This document shows positions 49,101 to 62,448 of a DNA stretch of 64,000 nucleotides, piece after piece. A program made the translations under genes and the position numbers. How positions within the stretch are numbered: position 1 is the stretch's first letter; every line of letters begins with the position of its first letter. The notes beneath the pieces were generated by a model that was given only the letters and a program-made list of their open reading frames with translations, was not told the origin of the DNA and ran no database searches. Origin of the DNA: Pipra filicauda (Eukaryota; Chordata; Aves; Passeriformes; Pipridae). The stretch spans positions 930,001 to 994,000 of the forward strand of contig NW_024104351.1 in assembly GCF_003945595.2 (NCBI RefSeq), written 5' to 3'.

Positions 49101-52100
49101 AAATAAGAGTAATTAACAGGATTTTAACTGTATTCCTATTCCAAGGCATTTATGTAAATTGTACAGAAAGGAAAAGTTTAGGTAACAGGTCTGTGTGTTT
49201 TTGTGTTTAACATGTGTGTAAACTCAGAATGAGATTGAGTCATTTGGACACAAATCTTTTCACTAGCTTCACTTACTCAGAAGGGTAAGATTTAGAGTAT
49301 GCAACATCTTTCAATAAATATAGAAGAAACTCAGTCCTAAATGTTAATTGGACCCTTTGAAGATACACCAGAAATGGCCTAGAGAGATTACGTTTTAACT
49401 GGAAGATTGGTTTTACCTAGTTGCTTCAAATGGAAACAGATAATTAAAACAAGCATTTGCTACAATTTACTTCATTGTCATAAATAAAATAATGGCAGGT
49501 AGTTACATTCTTCTGCACTATCCAGAAAGCTCTACATACCACTTTTCATATGCTTTTTCTTTATATGTGAAATTACTTGAGAGAGAAAAAAGAAATTATA
49601 TGCAGTAATAATGTCCTCACAGGAAAAATGGAAGAGTAATAAAAATGACCCCTCATTTCACTTTTGATTGTTAGCAACGACAGTCTAACTAATGCAGTAA
49701 TTCTACACATCATTTTCACTTTTCAATTTGTCATTGATGCAAAAATGAAGTTACTGCAAATTATCTTTAATCTTGTGAAACTGGTACATATAAAATAATA
49801 GTAAGGAAAAGAATAAATTTAAAAAATCTCCATGGATCTTAATTACATATGAATGAATTATAAAACAATTCTTTAAGAGACCTATCTTGATTTTTAATTC
49901 TTGGGACTCACATGATATGTAAAATAAGATAAAATGTGCATTTTTTTTTTCAGCCTTCTTAACCATCATAGTAGTTGCTATTGGCCAGACAAATACTTAT
50001 GAAGTATGGTATTGCTGTTGGCAAAACTATTTATCTGTATGACACTATATATCACTTTTGAACTTCAACTTGACATCCATAAAATTACATTTTCATTACA
50101 CTGAAAGATCAAGCTTTCTGTGCTGACTCACTTGGGTCAACATTTTGCAAATGACTGGATTTACCACTTGAACCATAAACCCTTTGTGAATAATTTTGTG
50201 CATTGATGTTTGATAGTCTAGGACACAGATCATAATTTCTGAGCTAAAGAACAGGTGCTAAAGTAAGATTAATTTCTATTTTGCATATCAGATTACTTAC
50301 TCCAACATGCTTTTCTGTATGGTGATTGTTAAACGTCTTACATACTGATAAATTAGTTGAATTTGCAGACACTATTAACTACCTAATTCCCTTAAGACTT
50401 ATCTTTGTACCTTTATAGTAGTTTGAAAGGTCAACTGCCCCAGTAGACCAAAAGCTTTTAACTGATCACATATTTTTTTCCTGGTGGGAAGCATTTGGCT
50501 TGATTTCCAGATAGTGCTTACAAACTCAGTGGAGATATTAAAGATGAGCGTGCAAAATAGAAAAGCTGCTGTTTGCTTCAGTTGACTGGCAGTGTTTCAT
50601 CTGTCTCAGCATCTGCAGAGATGGATGAGATGTAACACACAGCTGGATTGCTGATCTCAAAAGAGTGATAGCCCATCGTGCCCTTCATACCCTGGTTACG
50701 TATCTGAAACACTAGCTGAAAGTTTGCACAGAACTTTTTATATTAAGACATTTTATCTAAACAACTGCAGGTTTTATCTTTTTTGGATGACAAATGATTT
50801 TCAGTAAAACAAAGTTGCACTGAAAAATGTCAGTTATACAGGCTTTCTGAAATGTCTCACTCAAAATAAAATTGGTTATGCAAGCTTAACCACAGCCCAA
50901 GGGAGAATATCAGGTGACTATTTAGGATTCCTTTAAAGTTTACAGAGATTGGATGTTGGTAAAAGTTGCAGGATCCCTTGGGATCTGGTTTAGTTCAGAA
51001 CACCTCCATGTCCCCAAGTAAACAAGCCTTGTTGCTGTCTGCAGATGCTTTCAGAAACCAATATTCTAAGACCACTTCCATGAATAACTTCTAGGAAAGC
51101 TTCAAGTGCTCTTGTCAGCAGCTCCTGCAGGCAGTGTTTTATCCAAAAAATGGGAATGACTCACAATAATATCCCATCTAGGGCTCTACTAAAGGACAGG
51201 TGTGGGTGCTATTCTATCCGTTAATCCACTTCACTGTAATGTCACTGTCTATGATGTGGTTTCTACATGATCATGACAAGTAAATCTTGAGCTTGGCTTT
51301 TATTTTCAGACATGTATTGGTATCTCCAGGAGATCCAAGCTCCTTGCAGGGCCTCTGTGCCCTGCTTTCAGGCTGCCACCTGTTTTCCTTTGCTTCCATA
51401 TGTGGTCTTTGCTTTTCTTTACTAAACTGCCTTTTTTTCAACCTGTGAGTTTTTCATCCTATTTTCTTCTCCAGTCTTGCTGAGAAGGGTGAGTCACAGA
51501 GCAACTTGGTGGGCACATAGCAGCTAACCAAGGTCAACCCATCGCAGTTACATGCAAAATCACTTCTTTGTTGAAGATAACTGGCAACACATCAAACAAT
51601 ATGCTATGTCTTCAGCAGGCATTTTGTACAGTTTATGAAGGTATAAGACTCCCATTTCCCATTTTTTTTTACATGTCAGTGAAAAGAAAATGGAAAATAA
51701 GCTGCCAGATCCACCTGTGAAGAGACATTTTGAAAATTAATAAATCCAGTTTCCATCTTCTATAGGTGAATGAAGTGAAAATAGTTGCCTACAGATGTAA
51801 AGCTGATTCAAGTGAAAAGAAATCAACAGATCTCTTGAAAATGAAATAGAGTTTGGAGTTTAGTTGATTTATGAGACTGGGCATGATGAGCAGGGAGGAA
51901 AATTGATGAAATAGATTATGCGTACAAATTTGTCTTCTACAGAAATTTGACTTACTACAATGTCAGGAGACATGATTTGAGGACACTGTTACTCAGGACT
52001 TGAGCTCTGGTTCCCTTTTATCATCTTCGTACACGTGTTGCTGGAAGTCAAATACTCCCAAAGAACTCAAGGTCTGTAATACAAGGTTTCAGTCACTGAT

Positions 52101-52334
52101 GAACTTCTCCTATGAGTGAGTACAAGGCATGGTACAGCCTCAAAAGGAAGTCAAGAGCTCTTGCAGAATCTTTTCCCTCAGAGTCATAAAATAAATACAG
52201 ATATTCTCCTCAGCAAAGACAATATATAGGCCTATCATTCTGATTAATTGTATAGAATGATTTCTTTGCTGCTGCCATTCCTGTGTCTTCTTTGACCTTA
52301 AAAGATACCCACATTCTCTAAGGCTCTTGAATCA
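46196..52334. other. Unassigned sequence, no gene seen
   Basis: No gene or repeat recognised beyond simple A/T runs (for example near 47205-47225 and 48470-48530). Confidence 0.55.
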
Positions 52335-52675
52335 GCAACAGTGTAGCCATCAGGCTGAGAAATCTCTTCTCAAGGCTGAACAGGCTCAGCTCCCCCAGTC
52401 TTTCCTCATAAGAGAGATGCTCCAGTCCCTTAATCATCTTTGCTGCCCTCAGCTGGACCTGCTCCAGGAGCTCCAGGTCTCTCTTGTACTGAGGAGCCCA
52501 GAACTGGACACAGCACTTCAGATGCAGTCTTGCCAGTGCTGAGTTGAAGGGCAGGGTCAGCTCCCTTGACCTGCTGGCAATGCTCTTCCTAATACACTCT
52601 AGGATATCACTGACCTTTTTGGCCACATGAGCACGCTGCTGGCTCATGGACAGCTTGTTTTCCACCAGGCCGCAA
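52335..52675 (-). repeat. CR1 LINE coding fragment lacking both ends
   Basis: On the minus strand this encodes the same C-terminal RT region as 39114-39641: VENKLSMSQQRAHVAKKVSDILECI, SRSRELTLPFNSALARLHLK, FWAPQYKRDLELLEQVQLRA, MIKGLEHLSYEERLGELSLFSLEKR. The open frame spans 52318-52722 (134 residues), but homology stops at both ends. The 3' UTR and octamer tail present in other copies are missing. A CR1 inserted by target priming must retain its 3' end at first, so this end was lost later by deletion. It has diverged differently from the 39 kb copy and lacks catalytic motifs. Confidence 0.88.
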
Positions 52676-55600
52676 AGCAAATAGAACATGCTGGGATGCA
52701 TTATGGTTGGGTAGAAATTCATAAATGCATATTAACCTTTATAAGCATCTAATACTCTGTTTTATCTCTTGTACTGTGGTTTATCTGTTGCACTGCAAAT
52801 ATTGCTCTTGCTTACATGGTTAAGTGCATGTTGTTAATAAATCAATAAAACCTCTTCGATTTTGATTTGGCTTAAACTATGTAGACTGAGCAATTTTTTG
52901 CCTGAGACAGCCATCCGGTGTTTGTGATTAGCAGGCCAACTGCATCCTGCTTTTTATTTTAAAGAAACAAATGGTTCCCATCTCAGGAGCTAGATCCTCC
53001 AATACAGCTTTCTGCTCTGTTCTCACTTAAACTATTCATTACAGTAAGAGTTTTTAATACTGTTGACTTGTTAGTAATCGTTTTTACCCTTCTATATCCT
53101 GAGGAGGAGTTAAGCACAATGCAGCCTAAGAAGCCAAATAAACATAGTATTGGGATCATTACATTTTAAATGGAGGAAGACACTCCCAAAAAAGTAATGA
53201 GGTCAAATCCTGATATATTTTGTGAAACATATATGTGTGTTTAAGTTCAAGATAACATTTCCATGTTAATTCAAAGAGAAAAGGGTTTTCCCCTTACAGT
53301 GTAGTTGGCTGTTGTCCAATAAATAAGTTTTTTCATATGTATAACATATAATTCTGGGCTACATTATAGTCTGGTAAGTGTCATGAACAAAAGTGTTTTC
53401 TGTCAGACTAAAATTATGTCATAAGTACTTAATAAGCACAGACCTTTGAAAGGTCTTTGATATTTCCAATAGGGTGATTCCTCAGGTAGCTAGGCATGTT
53501 TTTTCTCTCTAATCCTCTATCCAGATCATCCTGACCTTAACAAAACCAAATGAGGCTATGGCCAAGTGGACCATATTTCGTTCTTTTCACTGATATCCAT
53601 CCTGAATGACACTTTTAACCAAAATAATATATTCACCAAATTTCACCTGTCATTTTCAGTACTCCTATGCAGCATGAAATAATTTCATTTGTTTGTAGCC
53701 TTTGGAAGAGTGCTTGCTAAGGAAGGCCAGGTCAGAACAAGGTCCTAAGCCTGCAGCTCTGCTGTTGTAGTTGCAAGTCCCTGCTGGGTGTCCAGGCAGT
53801 GCAGCCGAGGAAGCTGCTGGTATGACAGGAGAGAGGGAAAACAAGAGGAGTCAAAGTAGTAGAGGGACTGGAGGGCTTGGAGAGACAGGGGAGGGAAGGA
53901 AGTGAGATCTGGGCGTGGAACGGGAATTGAGCAGACTGGAGGAATGGGAGGCTGGAACAGGGATTTTTTAAGGAGACAGGAACTCATAACTAACTCAAAG
54001 TGGGACAAAAAAAGAAGAAAGAAACACATGGAAAATGGGGAATGACAGTCACTGAAGTGAGGGTGACTGAAGTTCTGGCTCAGCAGGAAGCTATGAGCAT
54101 TAACTACATGCAAGTGAAGATCTTTAGCCATCAACCCAGAAAATAAAGAAAAATAACAGAGCATTTAATCTGATTGTTAAGTCATTTTCTTTATATCATA
54201 CGCCCAGCAGCCACCAGTTAAAACATCCAGGTCTTCAAGGCAGTGTGCATCTGCCCTCCTCTGGCTACTCCTTTCAAAACTCTTGCTTTATTCTGTACAT
54301 ATCTTTCAACTTTTGCTAAAGATGAAACAAGAATATTTTAGCGAATAAATACATAGTTCTCAGAGCTCCAGCCATCCAGTGCACTAGTTAAAGGAGCACC
54401 TGTGCAAAAAAAAAAAAATAAATTGTGATTATGTAATAAAAAGCTGCATCCTGAAGTATACAATCTGCTGAGAAAATGAAGCTAACTGAGGAGTATTGTA
54501 CCTTTTGAATCCTTCGCTTTGCAACCTTAATAATTTATTTTCTTACTGGGAAGTTTCTTGTCTGAAGTTAAATGTTTATGTTATCCCAGAAGCCCCAAAG
54601 TGTTTACAACATAAAAGGACAACTGCTGGTACAAGTATGTAGTCATGTACTGTATCACCAAACTAGAAGTCAAGCATATGGTGATATGCTTTTTTCACCA
54701 CTTTTGAAGTATTGGCCATCTGGGAGCTGTCAGGGCAGCTTTACGGGGCAATGGATGTCTTACCAGGGTTACTGCTGACCATGCAATAAGGAGGCAACAA
54801 ATTATACCTCAGAGAGACAAGTAACTAAATTGGAAGGGGTAAGGCATGAAAACAAGGTTAAATAATAAAAAATAAAAGGAACTAAATTCTAACACATTTG
54901 CAACAAGACTTGAGGGTGAGGACAAGGGCTTTGACCTTGATTTGGTGGAACAGGAAAAGCAAGTGCTTAATCACCCATGCAACATCTTAAACAGCTGTTC
55001 CGGTCTTTATGCAGATATTCATACAGTCTGACAATCTGGTTAGCCTTTCAATTAATAAAACATTTTATGAGGAATCAGTTGTATCTCCAAGTTCTCATCT
55101 TTTATGTAGGTTTTAATTACTTATTAAACACTTGCAGTCTTGCTTGGACTATACATGCTGAAAAATAATTTGGCCTTTCTGAGATGAATCATTCAAAATA
55201 AATTTGCACAGAATTTCCCACCAGATAGAAGCACAGAAACTGCCCCTGCCTCAATACAATGTTAATATCCTGAGGTAGGGTGAAGTTTTATTTTCCAAAG
55301 ATTTCTAGTTTTCAAAACTTAACACATATTTCCTCGAACTTTCCTTCAGATAATGCTTGTGACATAAAAGAAGAAAATCTTCTTCGAAAATTATCCAGCC
55401 ATAGTTATTTCCTAGAATTAGAGAGAGCTCCTTGTCAACTGGTGGCACTGTTTTATTTTGCAGAAGTGAAGCACAGTGGCAAGTCTCTCTCTCTCTCAGC
55501 TCTTAGATAAGGAGATGGACATGGTAGCCCTCCTACTGATCTCCAAAAAGCCTCCACCCAGTCTCTACCTACACCAACAGTTGCACAAAGGCTGAGTGTT

Positions 55601-58119
55601 TGAGATCAGCCAAGATGAGTGCCCACAAATGTTCCCAATGTAATATTACCTGCCTCCTGAGCATTGTTATGCCAGGTATACCTTTTGATCCCAAGAATAC
55701 TTCACACTGAAACAAACCCAAAGGCTTATTGAAAAGAAAACTCAAAAAGAGGGATAGTGGTTACAAGATTCAACATAGCTCTGAATATTTAATGTCAAGA
55801 AATGATATCAGTATTGTGTTTTATAGTCTAATAGATTCAGACACCTTCATATCTATATCAAATAAAATATTAACATCAACATGTTACAGGTCTAGTTCTT
55901 GCAGCTAAAATCAGAAATTCAGGGAAAGTCACTGCCATTTCATGGAAGCCTTCATGTCAGGTAAAAAACTCTGACAATTGCCTTAGCAGCAGCTTAGACC
56001 TTAGAATACCTTCAGGACTTGACTTCCAATTACTACTGGGATTGAATGCATCACCAACACCTGTTGCAGCTAAATACATGCCTTCATGTATAGCTGATAT
56101 TAAAATGTTTGACACTTAGTAGTTTTACACTACGTTGCATTTTTTATTGAAGAAATCAATTGAAAGAACCTAACATTAGTAGTGGCAAGGTTAGAGGCAC
56201 CCAGTAATGATTAAGCACACAACTGGCATCACCCTCAGGGTCCCCTGGTACACAGTAGCGCATAAAACGTGCTGGTCCCCTCACACAACATATAATGACT
56301 GATTTTCATTGGGCACATTAAATAACGTGCTGAGATTGCAAAGTAGAGCCTGTGGATGCAAGAGGATTAGTACAAGCATTTGCAAATAAATGATTGCGTA
56401 TCCCTGTGATATACACTGTGATGAATAAATAAATACTGGACTGGGACAAAAAACCTGAGATCTTGGGAACAGATTTCTGATGATAAAAAAGCTGCACATG
56501 GTACTAGCATCCTTTTCTGATCTACATGTAATACTCAAGTGATTTCTCATTTTGCACATGAATTAATTTTAAATGTTCAAGCATTGATGAAACTTTAAGG
56601 CAAAAATGATGTTCAGAAAATGCTATGTAGAAAAAAACATTGGGTCCCCCATTATCTTGCTAAATAAAAGTGTAGGGAAAACACCTCACGAAATTTAAGC
56701 AAATATTTAATGAAAGGAATTTGTACATTTTGTCTAATGTTTTAATTCACATATTGCTTTTGTGCCTAGACTATGTCAGTGAACTATAGGTGATGCTGAA
56801 TGGAAGTGTGATAAAATGTATTTTTTGATCTTTCATTGTTTGGATTCCAGATCAATATTTTTCAATAAGCACTGTTATAATCAAAGACAATATATATTTG
56901 GGAAATATTTCTCTTGCAAAATATTCATATGCTGTTTTTTCTAGTGCTTGGTGTTCAGAAAAAAAAATTTCCAAGAAAAATCCAAGGTTTCACTATTCAG
57001 ATGTTTTTTACCAATAATATTGCAATTAAAATATATGGTTCAAAACAAATGTTCTGGATATGAAAAATTAATCAATAAGAGTACAGAATACCACTATCTT
57101 TGATGCTAAACTAATAGTGGAAAGGCTCGGGGAAATGAGGAACAGTAATGCATTTTTAATATTTTACTATGTTGTCATCTCATTTAGTAAGTATATGTAA
57201 GCATTTTTTACCTTCTTTATTGTGATTAATCCAGCTTTTACAGTGACTCTGAACCACAGTGATTCTCCACTGATAAATGCAGAGCATGATTTATTTGTTT
57301 TATAAATATCAACAGACACAATATAACTTTTCAAGAAATAATCTGATTACATTTGGTTTCTGTAAATCACAGTCATAACCCAGGAGTACATTTCCTTGGT
57401 GACAAGGAAATTCAAGGACAACTTATTATTTTGTACAATATATTGAGCAAAACTTTCCTTCCAGTTCAATAAAAATGATGTCAACTAATATCTTACCTTG
57501 TAATTAAACCAAAGAAGAAAACATAATTGTACAGATCTTATAAACACACATTACTGGCTTTCTCAGTTGCTCTATTTCCTCTATGCTTCTCTGTTGTTTC
57601 TTTAATGATTAGATTTTTATTAATTATAATTTCTCATTAATATGTTATGTAAAATTATGGTTTGAGTGCATCAGTGTTTTTTATTTTGATGTTTTTATTA
57701 CATTGTTTTCTTCCTGCATAGATAGATTAAACTTTTTATGCAAAGACAACTGCAAATTCAGATGACTGCTAAAATGGGTGAATAATGTTCAATATCTATA
57801 TAAGTTTATCTCTCAGTTTAAACACCATCTGTAGCAGGCTGCAAAACATATGTAAATATATGTAAATCATACATTTATTCTTAGCTTTACACCCATTTTT
57901 CTGAATGATTTCTGCTTGTCATTAATTTGTAAACAACTTGTTAGAAATATTATAAAACCAGGAAATTTTGATTGGCTCCACACACAGGATATATTTCTGT
58001 TATTTGATTAATTTCACTTCTGTATTTGGTTTTCAAATGCAAATGCACTTTTTTGCCAGTAAAAAGTTATTTTCTATAAATCATTTCCACTAAAATGGAG
58101 ATAAACTTTTATCAAAGAG
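52676..58119. other. Unassigned sequence, no gene seen
   Basis: Contains a purine-rich (G/A) stretch at about 53800-54060 on the plus strand. The complementary strand has a 139-residue open frame (53745-54164) rich in S, L, P and F, with no family recognised. A (TC)n run lies at about 55484-55497. The rest is AT-rich without recognised features. Confidence 0.5.
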
Positions 58120-58413
58120 AGGAGAAGATACAAGGACTCCATGAAACAACATCTCAGCCTTGGCCATATTGATCAACATAACTGGTCTACTCTGGCCTCC
58201 AACCGGGAGGTCTGGAAACACACCATCTATAACACTGCTGATACTTTTGAGAATACACGCAGGATCACTCTCGAGGAGAAAAGACAACACAGAAAGAATC
58301 GTGTCTTGCCGACACAACCTAAGGAGTCTTTGTGCTGTGCCTTTTGCAACCGGACCTGTCTATCTCGCATTGGCCTCTTTAGCCACCAGCACACTTGTAG
58401 CAAATGTGGGTAG
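58120..58413 (+). pseudogene. RTE-like ORF C-terminus with C2HC finger
   Basis: The frame is open from the truncation to TAG at 58411-58413. Counting from the methionine at 58141, it has KQHLSLGHIDQHNWSTLASN (residues 2-21), W-K-H-T-I-Y-N around 25-31, and a basic stretch EEKRQHRKNRV around 45-55. A zinc-finger-like motif follows near the end: C-A-F-C, 12 residues, H, three residues, C (C-x2-C-x12-H-x3-C). In the family this tail follows the reverse transcriptase and probably binds nucleic acid during target-primed synthesis. No start, endonuclease or catalytic domain is present, so this is a 5'-truncated remnant with an undamaged reading frame, suggesting a fairly recent insertion. ATG at 58141 is internal, not a real start. 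Confidence 0.8.
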
Positions 58414-58451
58414 AGCCCTTCCCAAATCTTCGTTTGCAAAGCCTAGCCATG

Positions 58452-58452
<1 letters not shown>
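58414..58452 (+). other. RTE-like 3' UTR with terminal hairpin
   Basis: About 39 bases after the stop codon. It contains CTTCG-TTTG-CAAAG, a decayed form of the 5-bp stem CTTCG/CGAAG with TTCG loop that is intact in the copies at 9.7 and 17.9 kb. It ends CCTAGCCATGA. This is probably the site by which the LINE enzyme recognises its RNA. Confidence 0.6.

Positions 58453-58484
<32 letters not shown>
58453..58484. repeat. (TA)n tail microsatellite
   Basis: A TA repeat directly at the 3' end of the RTE-like copy. It is either the expanded tail or the target. Confidence 0.9.
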
Positions 58485-58487
<3 letters not shown>

Positions 58488-61400
58488 TTTAGCATGATCG
58501 TGTGGTGGAATATCTATGAGCAAATTACATTTTCTAAATCTTATTAATTTTTGAAAAAAAAATAAATTTGATGGCTCCTAAATCTACATGTTTCTTGTAA
58601 AGCTTTCTCTGTGATTACTTAAATAGCAAGTAGAAAAATGTATGTCTATTGACCAAAACAGTAGATGTGCTTTCCAACACGCCATGTAGTCCTGGAGCTT
58701 CTTTTAATTTTGATCTGATTCACCCCCACAAGTACATTTCATGTTGAAACAAAGATACAGAAGAGAAAGCACAGTGCATGCCCCAGCATGGACTGAAGGC
58801 TGGACTGTGCATGAGAATTCCAGAGTTAGAAAAGACTTCTGGGTTTAATGTGGTCTATACTGCTTAGCAGCCATTGCTCAAAGTAACACTGTTTTTTTCT
58901 TTTCTCACATAAGCATGCAATACGTTTGATTTAAATACTCACGTTTTAAAAACAGTGTGCACTTCATAAATGTAAAGTTAAATTTACACAAAGACTTGCA
59001 GGGAAGTTTAATATTTAACTATCAAGTAGTCAAATAGTAAAATATTCAAGGCAATTGAATAAGGTGAAAGATGAGTATAGATAAACCAAATCACTTTTAA
59101 AAGTGTATTACTAATGTCTGTTGTTATTGTTATGTGATAATACCTGTGAGTCTCAAGAAATCCTCTAATATCATGTGAGGATTTTCATCTCCACTGGGAA
59201 GGACATCTCCCCACCAATTCTTGCAAAGTTTGTACCCTTATAATCTTGTCAGTGTGTTTGGGACCTTGTTGCAGTTTAAAGAATGGTCCTCATAATCAGC
59301 TGTGTCTTGTTGTTTATTCAACTTTACTTAAAAAAATAAAACAAAATCTTGGAAAAATAAAGAACTATAATTTTAAGGTTTGCATCATAGAGGTGTTGTG
59401 AGCAGACAGAAATTTTTTGACTTTGATTTAATTCTGGAACTCATTTGCTGCCCTGAATATACTCAGATACTGATGGATATTCAGGATGTGGGTATGAGCA
59501 CATCAAAACACAGAGAGGCCAAGCTGAGTGTTCCTTTTCTCAGTTGGGAATTGGCATAGGGACATGTGGATACATAAAGACATGATGGAATAGGTGGCAG
59601 GAGTTTCTGGTAGGAGAAAGCATTCATCAATCAGATTTTTGATTTCAGGAAATGCCTTTTTAATGACTGGACATGGATAGCTACCTTGGTGACATGATAT
59701 CCAAGTATGATGCTTCAAACTGATGGCCTTGTTTAGGTGTGTTTTTTTTCGCCTCTCCAAATATTGCCTGGATTTAGGAATTAAATTCAATACCTTAGCT
59801 AGAAGCACTTAATTTGTCATCTTTCATGAGGAGAGCTACATATTTGTAATCTTGGCTTATTGTATCAGCCCATGTACTGCACAGAAAACTGCAGAGAGGT
59901 ACCCATGGGAAGGAGGAATGCCATGACCCTCTTGAAAGAGCTTATTCTCATTATTTCATCAGGTATGCAGGTTTTCTATTTCTTTGACAGTCTGCCTGTT
60001 AGCATTCCTGTCGGTATTGCCAGATGTGCCTCAGAACCACCGTCGCACACTCTGAACGTGTTGTTCTGCCAGCTCTTTCAAGGAGTATTTCCCAGCAGAG
60101 AATAACTTCCTTGTTCAATCTACAGAAATGGTAAAAATGTAATACTCTCCGAGGTCTTAAGAGCTCTTGGATTTTAGTTTTACTTCACTCAGATAACACA
60201 GGAATCTTCTTTACAGGATCAAAAATAACCTAATTTCAGAGTAGACTTTATGTTCTTTTAAGGTTGTTTAAATTTTGTACTATCAAAAATGAGAGAAATC
60301 TACCTGCTCTTGCCCTTTTTTTTACCATTTTGTTGTAATATACCACCCAAGTTTCAGCCACTATGTCTTCATCTATGTTATCTGACAAACCATATATAAA
60401 AATTCAGTTCAGTGTTTATCACAGTATGAAAGCTATAAAGCTCTGAAAAATATGGTTTCAAATATAATAGAAATGGTGACATAACCTAACCTATTGTGGC
60501 AGTAACAACACTGCTATAATGTAAAAGGTTACTAAGACATATTGGCAGTCAAGGCAGCTTGGACTGCTATGATTGCTCTTTTTATAGATATGGTAATTCA
60601 GCTCGGTTTCCAAGTATCACATGTTGGCAACTGAGGGAATAGTAGTCAGGAAATATTCTTCTACATAAAAAGATTTTTTTATTTGTATCTAAAGCACATT
60701 TTCTGAGCTGCAAGGCCAAGTCTAGGAGAAGCTACCAGTCCAGTCAGCATTAGTTAGATCTCTCATTCTAGGAAGAAAAGTGTTATTGAGGAGAATTGCT
60801 ATAATGTTGGTTAACAAAGACCAAAGACAATGAAGGGTAGAGAGCAATGAGTTCCTCCAGAAATAGAGAACATGTGATGCTGGTATGTAAAGTACTGCCA
60901 ATATACAAAAAGGAAAATTATAAAGAGCATACTATAGTTAAAATGTCAGCATTGTGTTCACTGAGAATAGAGTAAGGAATGTGCAGGTGGAAAAAGGAGG
61001 AATGTAAAAATCTGTTCTTATATATTTTGGTAGTGAAATGAAATTTTCAAGGAAGTTTGATTACCTTTAGGTTTGAACCTAAAGATTACCGAAAGCAGAA
61101 GAAATAGGTATGCAACAGCTAAAACTAAAAAAATCGTAATAAGATAGTGTAATTACCCAGGTGCTAGGGCACAAGAGAAGATAAGAAATCTACCAAAGAG
61201 TTGGGCATTTTAATGAACATTTTAGCATAGAAATATAGAAAGTCTTCAAGACTGTCCACCCACAGCTAAATAAAGGAGCCCAGAAAGCTACATTCATGCT
61301 GCAGTGTGCTAGGTCATGAGCATCCTTTAAGTCCACGCTAATAGAACCTTGTGCTGAATCATGGTTCTTGTTCCTGCTATTTTTTTTAAGTTTAAAGGTC

Positions 61401-62403
61401 TGAAATATTTTAAGGGTTATTTTACAGCCACTCATAGTGACATTTTAGCAGTGTGAAATTCATGGTCCTTGTTTTTTTGGTGTTTTGTGTTTTACTCCAC
61501 TAAATTATGGATTAAGAGAAACTCCTGGAACAGTGAAGTTCTGGAGACCTGTCCTGAGAGGAGAGAAGCAAAACCTCATTCAGCCTTGTGCATGTTAATT
61601 TTGGAAATAGTCCCTGGTGCATAAAATCTCTCAACTTTTGGCCAGATATGTCTCAAAAAATGGTAATTGACCTGGGCCATTATCATGACAGTTGTATGCT
61701 AGCTATTCATCACCAAGAATTATCACAGTCCAGTATTCTAGCTCACTCCTTCTCCCTTTTTAGCGCAGAGAGATATAGTTTAAAAGTTTAAAGACATGAC
61801 CACAGCTACAAGAATCATTAATGGAATAACTGGCACTCAATCCATGAGTAGTTATTTATTTTTCTATCCCCCTGAATGTCATATTTTTTATTGTGAAGCA
61901 TTCTTCTGTCTTTATACAATATTTTGCCTCCTAGAAAAACTGACCAAAATTTCACACCCAAAGTCTCATTCTGTCATTATCTCCCCTTTGAGCTGTGGCT
62001 GTCCTTTGATGTTCATTGTCTTTCAAGACCTGATGAATATTCATTGGTATTAGAAAGTTACATTAGTTTGAGTGTGCCAGTCACTGAGAGGACTGCCAGG
62101 AAAAATGACATTATGCCCTCCAGCAAACATTCAAATTGTTGAGAGTAGGAAGTCCTGTGTTACAAGACTTCAGCTGTGTCACTCCTATTACAGATGGGTC
62201 TGAAACACTTTTTAATTCCTAACCTCCCTTATAATAAGGAAAAGTCACTATTTCCAAGGTGAGAACACAATAGCAGGATATAGAGTGAGTTAATTTTTTT
62301 CTTCCAAAACACAACAACTATGGTAAAGAATGAATGTGTAATGGGGCCATCAGTTCTTACAGCATTTGCTGAGATCTTACTGAAACAAATCTGTAGAGCA
62401 ACA
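58485..62403. other. Unassigned sequence, no gene seen
   Basis: Nothing recognised. A stretch at about 58822-58900 (CCAGAGTTAGAAAAGACTTC ... TTGCTCAAAG) faintly resembles a very old CR1 tail but is too diverged to call. Confidence 0.5.
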
Positions 62404-62448
62404 GGTATTCCCTCTCCACAGCTCTGGGTATTCCTTCTCCACAGCTCT
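62404..62448 (+). repeat. Tandem duplication, two ~22-bp units
   Basis: GTATTCCCTCTCCACAGCTC is followed at once by GTATTCCTTCTCCACAGCTC, differing by one base. Confidence 0.85.

Larger units (their letters stand above)
58120..58452 (+). mobile_element. RTE-like LINE 3' end, 5'-truncated
   Basis: It enters the element at GGAGAAGATACAAGGACTCC, in register with the 41.6 kb copy, and runs without interruption through the ORF end into a 3' UTR of only about 39 bases. That UTR reads AGCCCTTCCCAAATC, TTCGTTTGCAAAG, CCTAGCCATGA. It then passes straight into a (TA)n tract. A very short 3' UTR ending in a simple repeat is typical of RTE-clade LINEs. By eye it agrees with the inverted arm at 41975-42155 at roughly nine positions in ten. 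I find no clear target duplication; the right flank is microsatellite. Confidence 0.87.

Noticed and set aside
58822..58900. Possible very old CR1 tail
   Set aside because: Only scattered similarity; cannot be separated from chance by eye.
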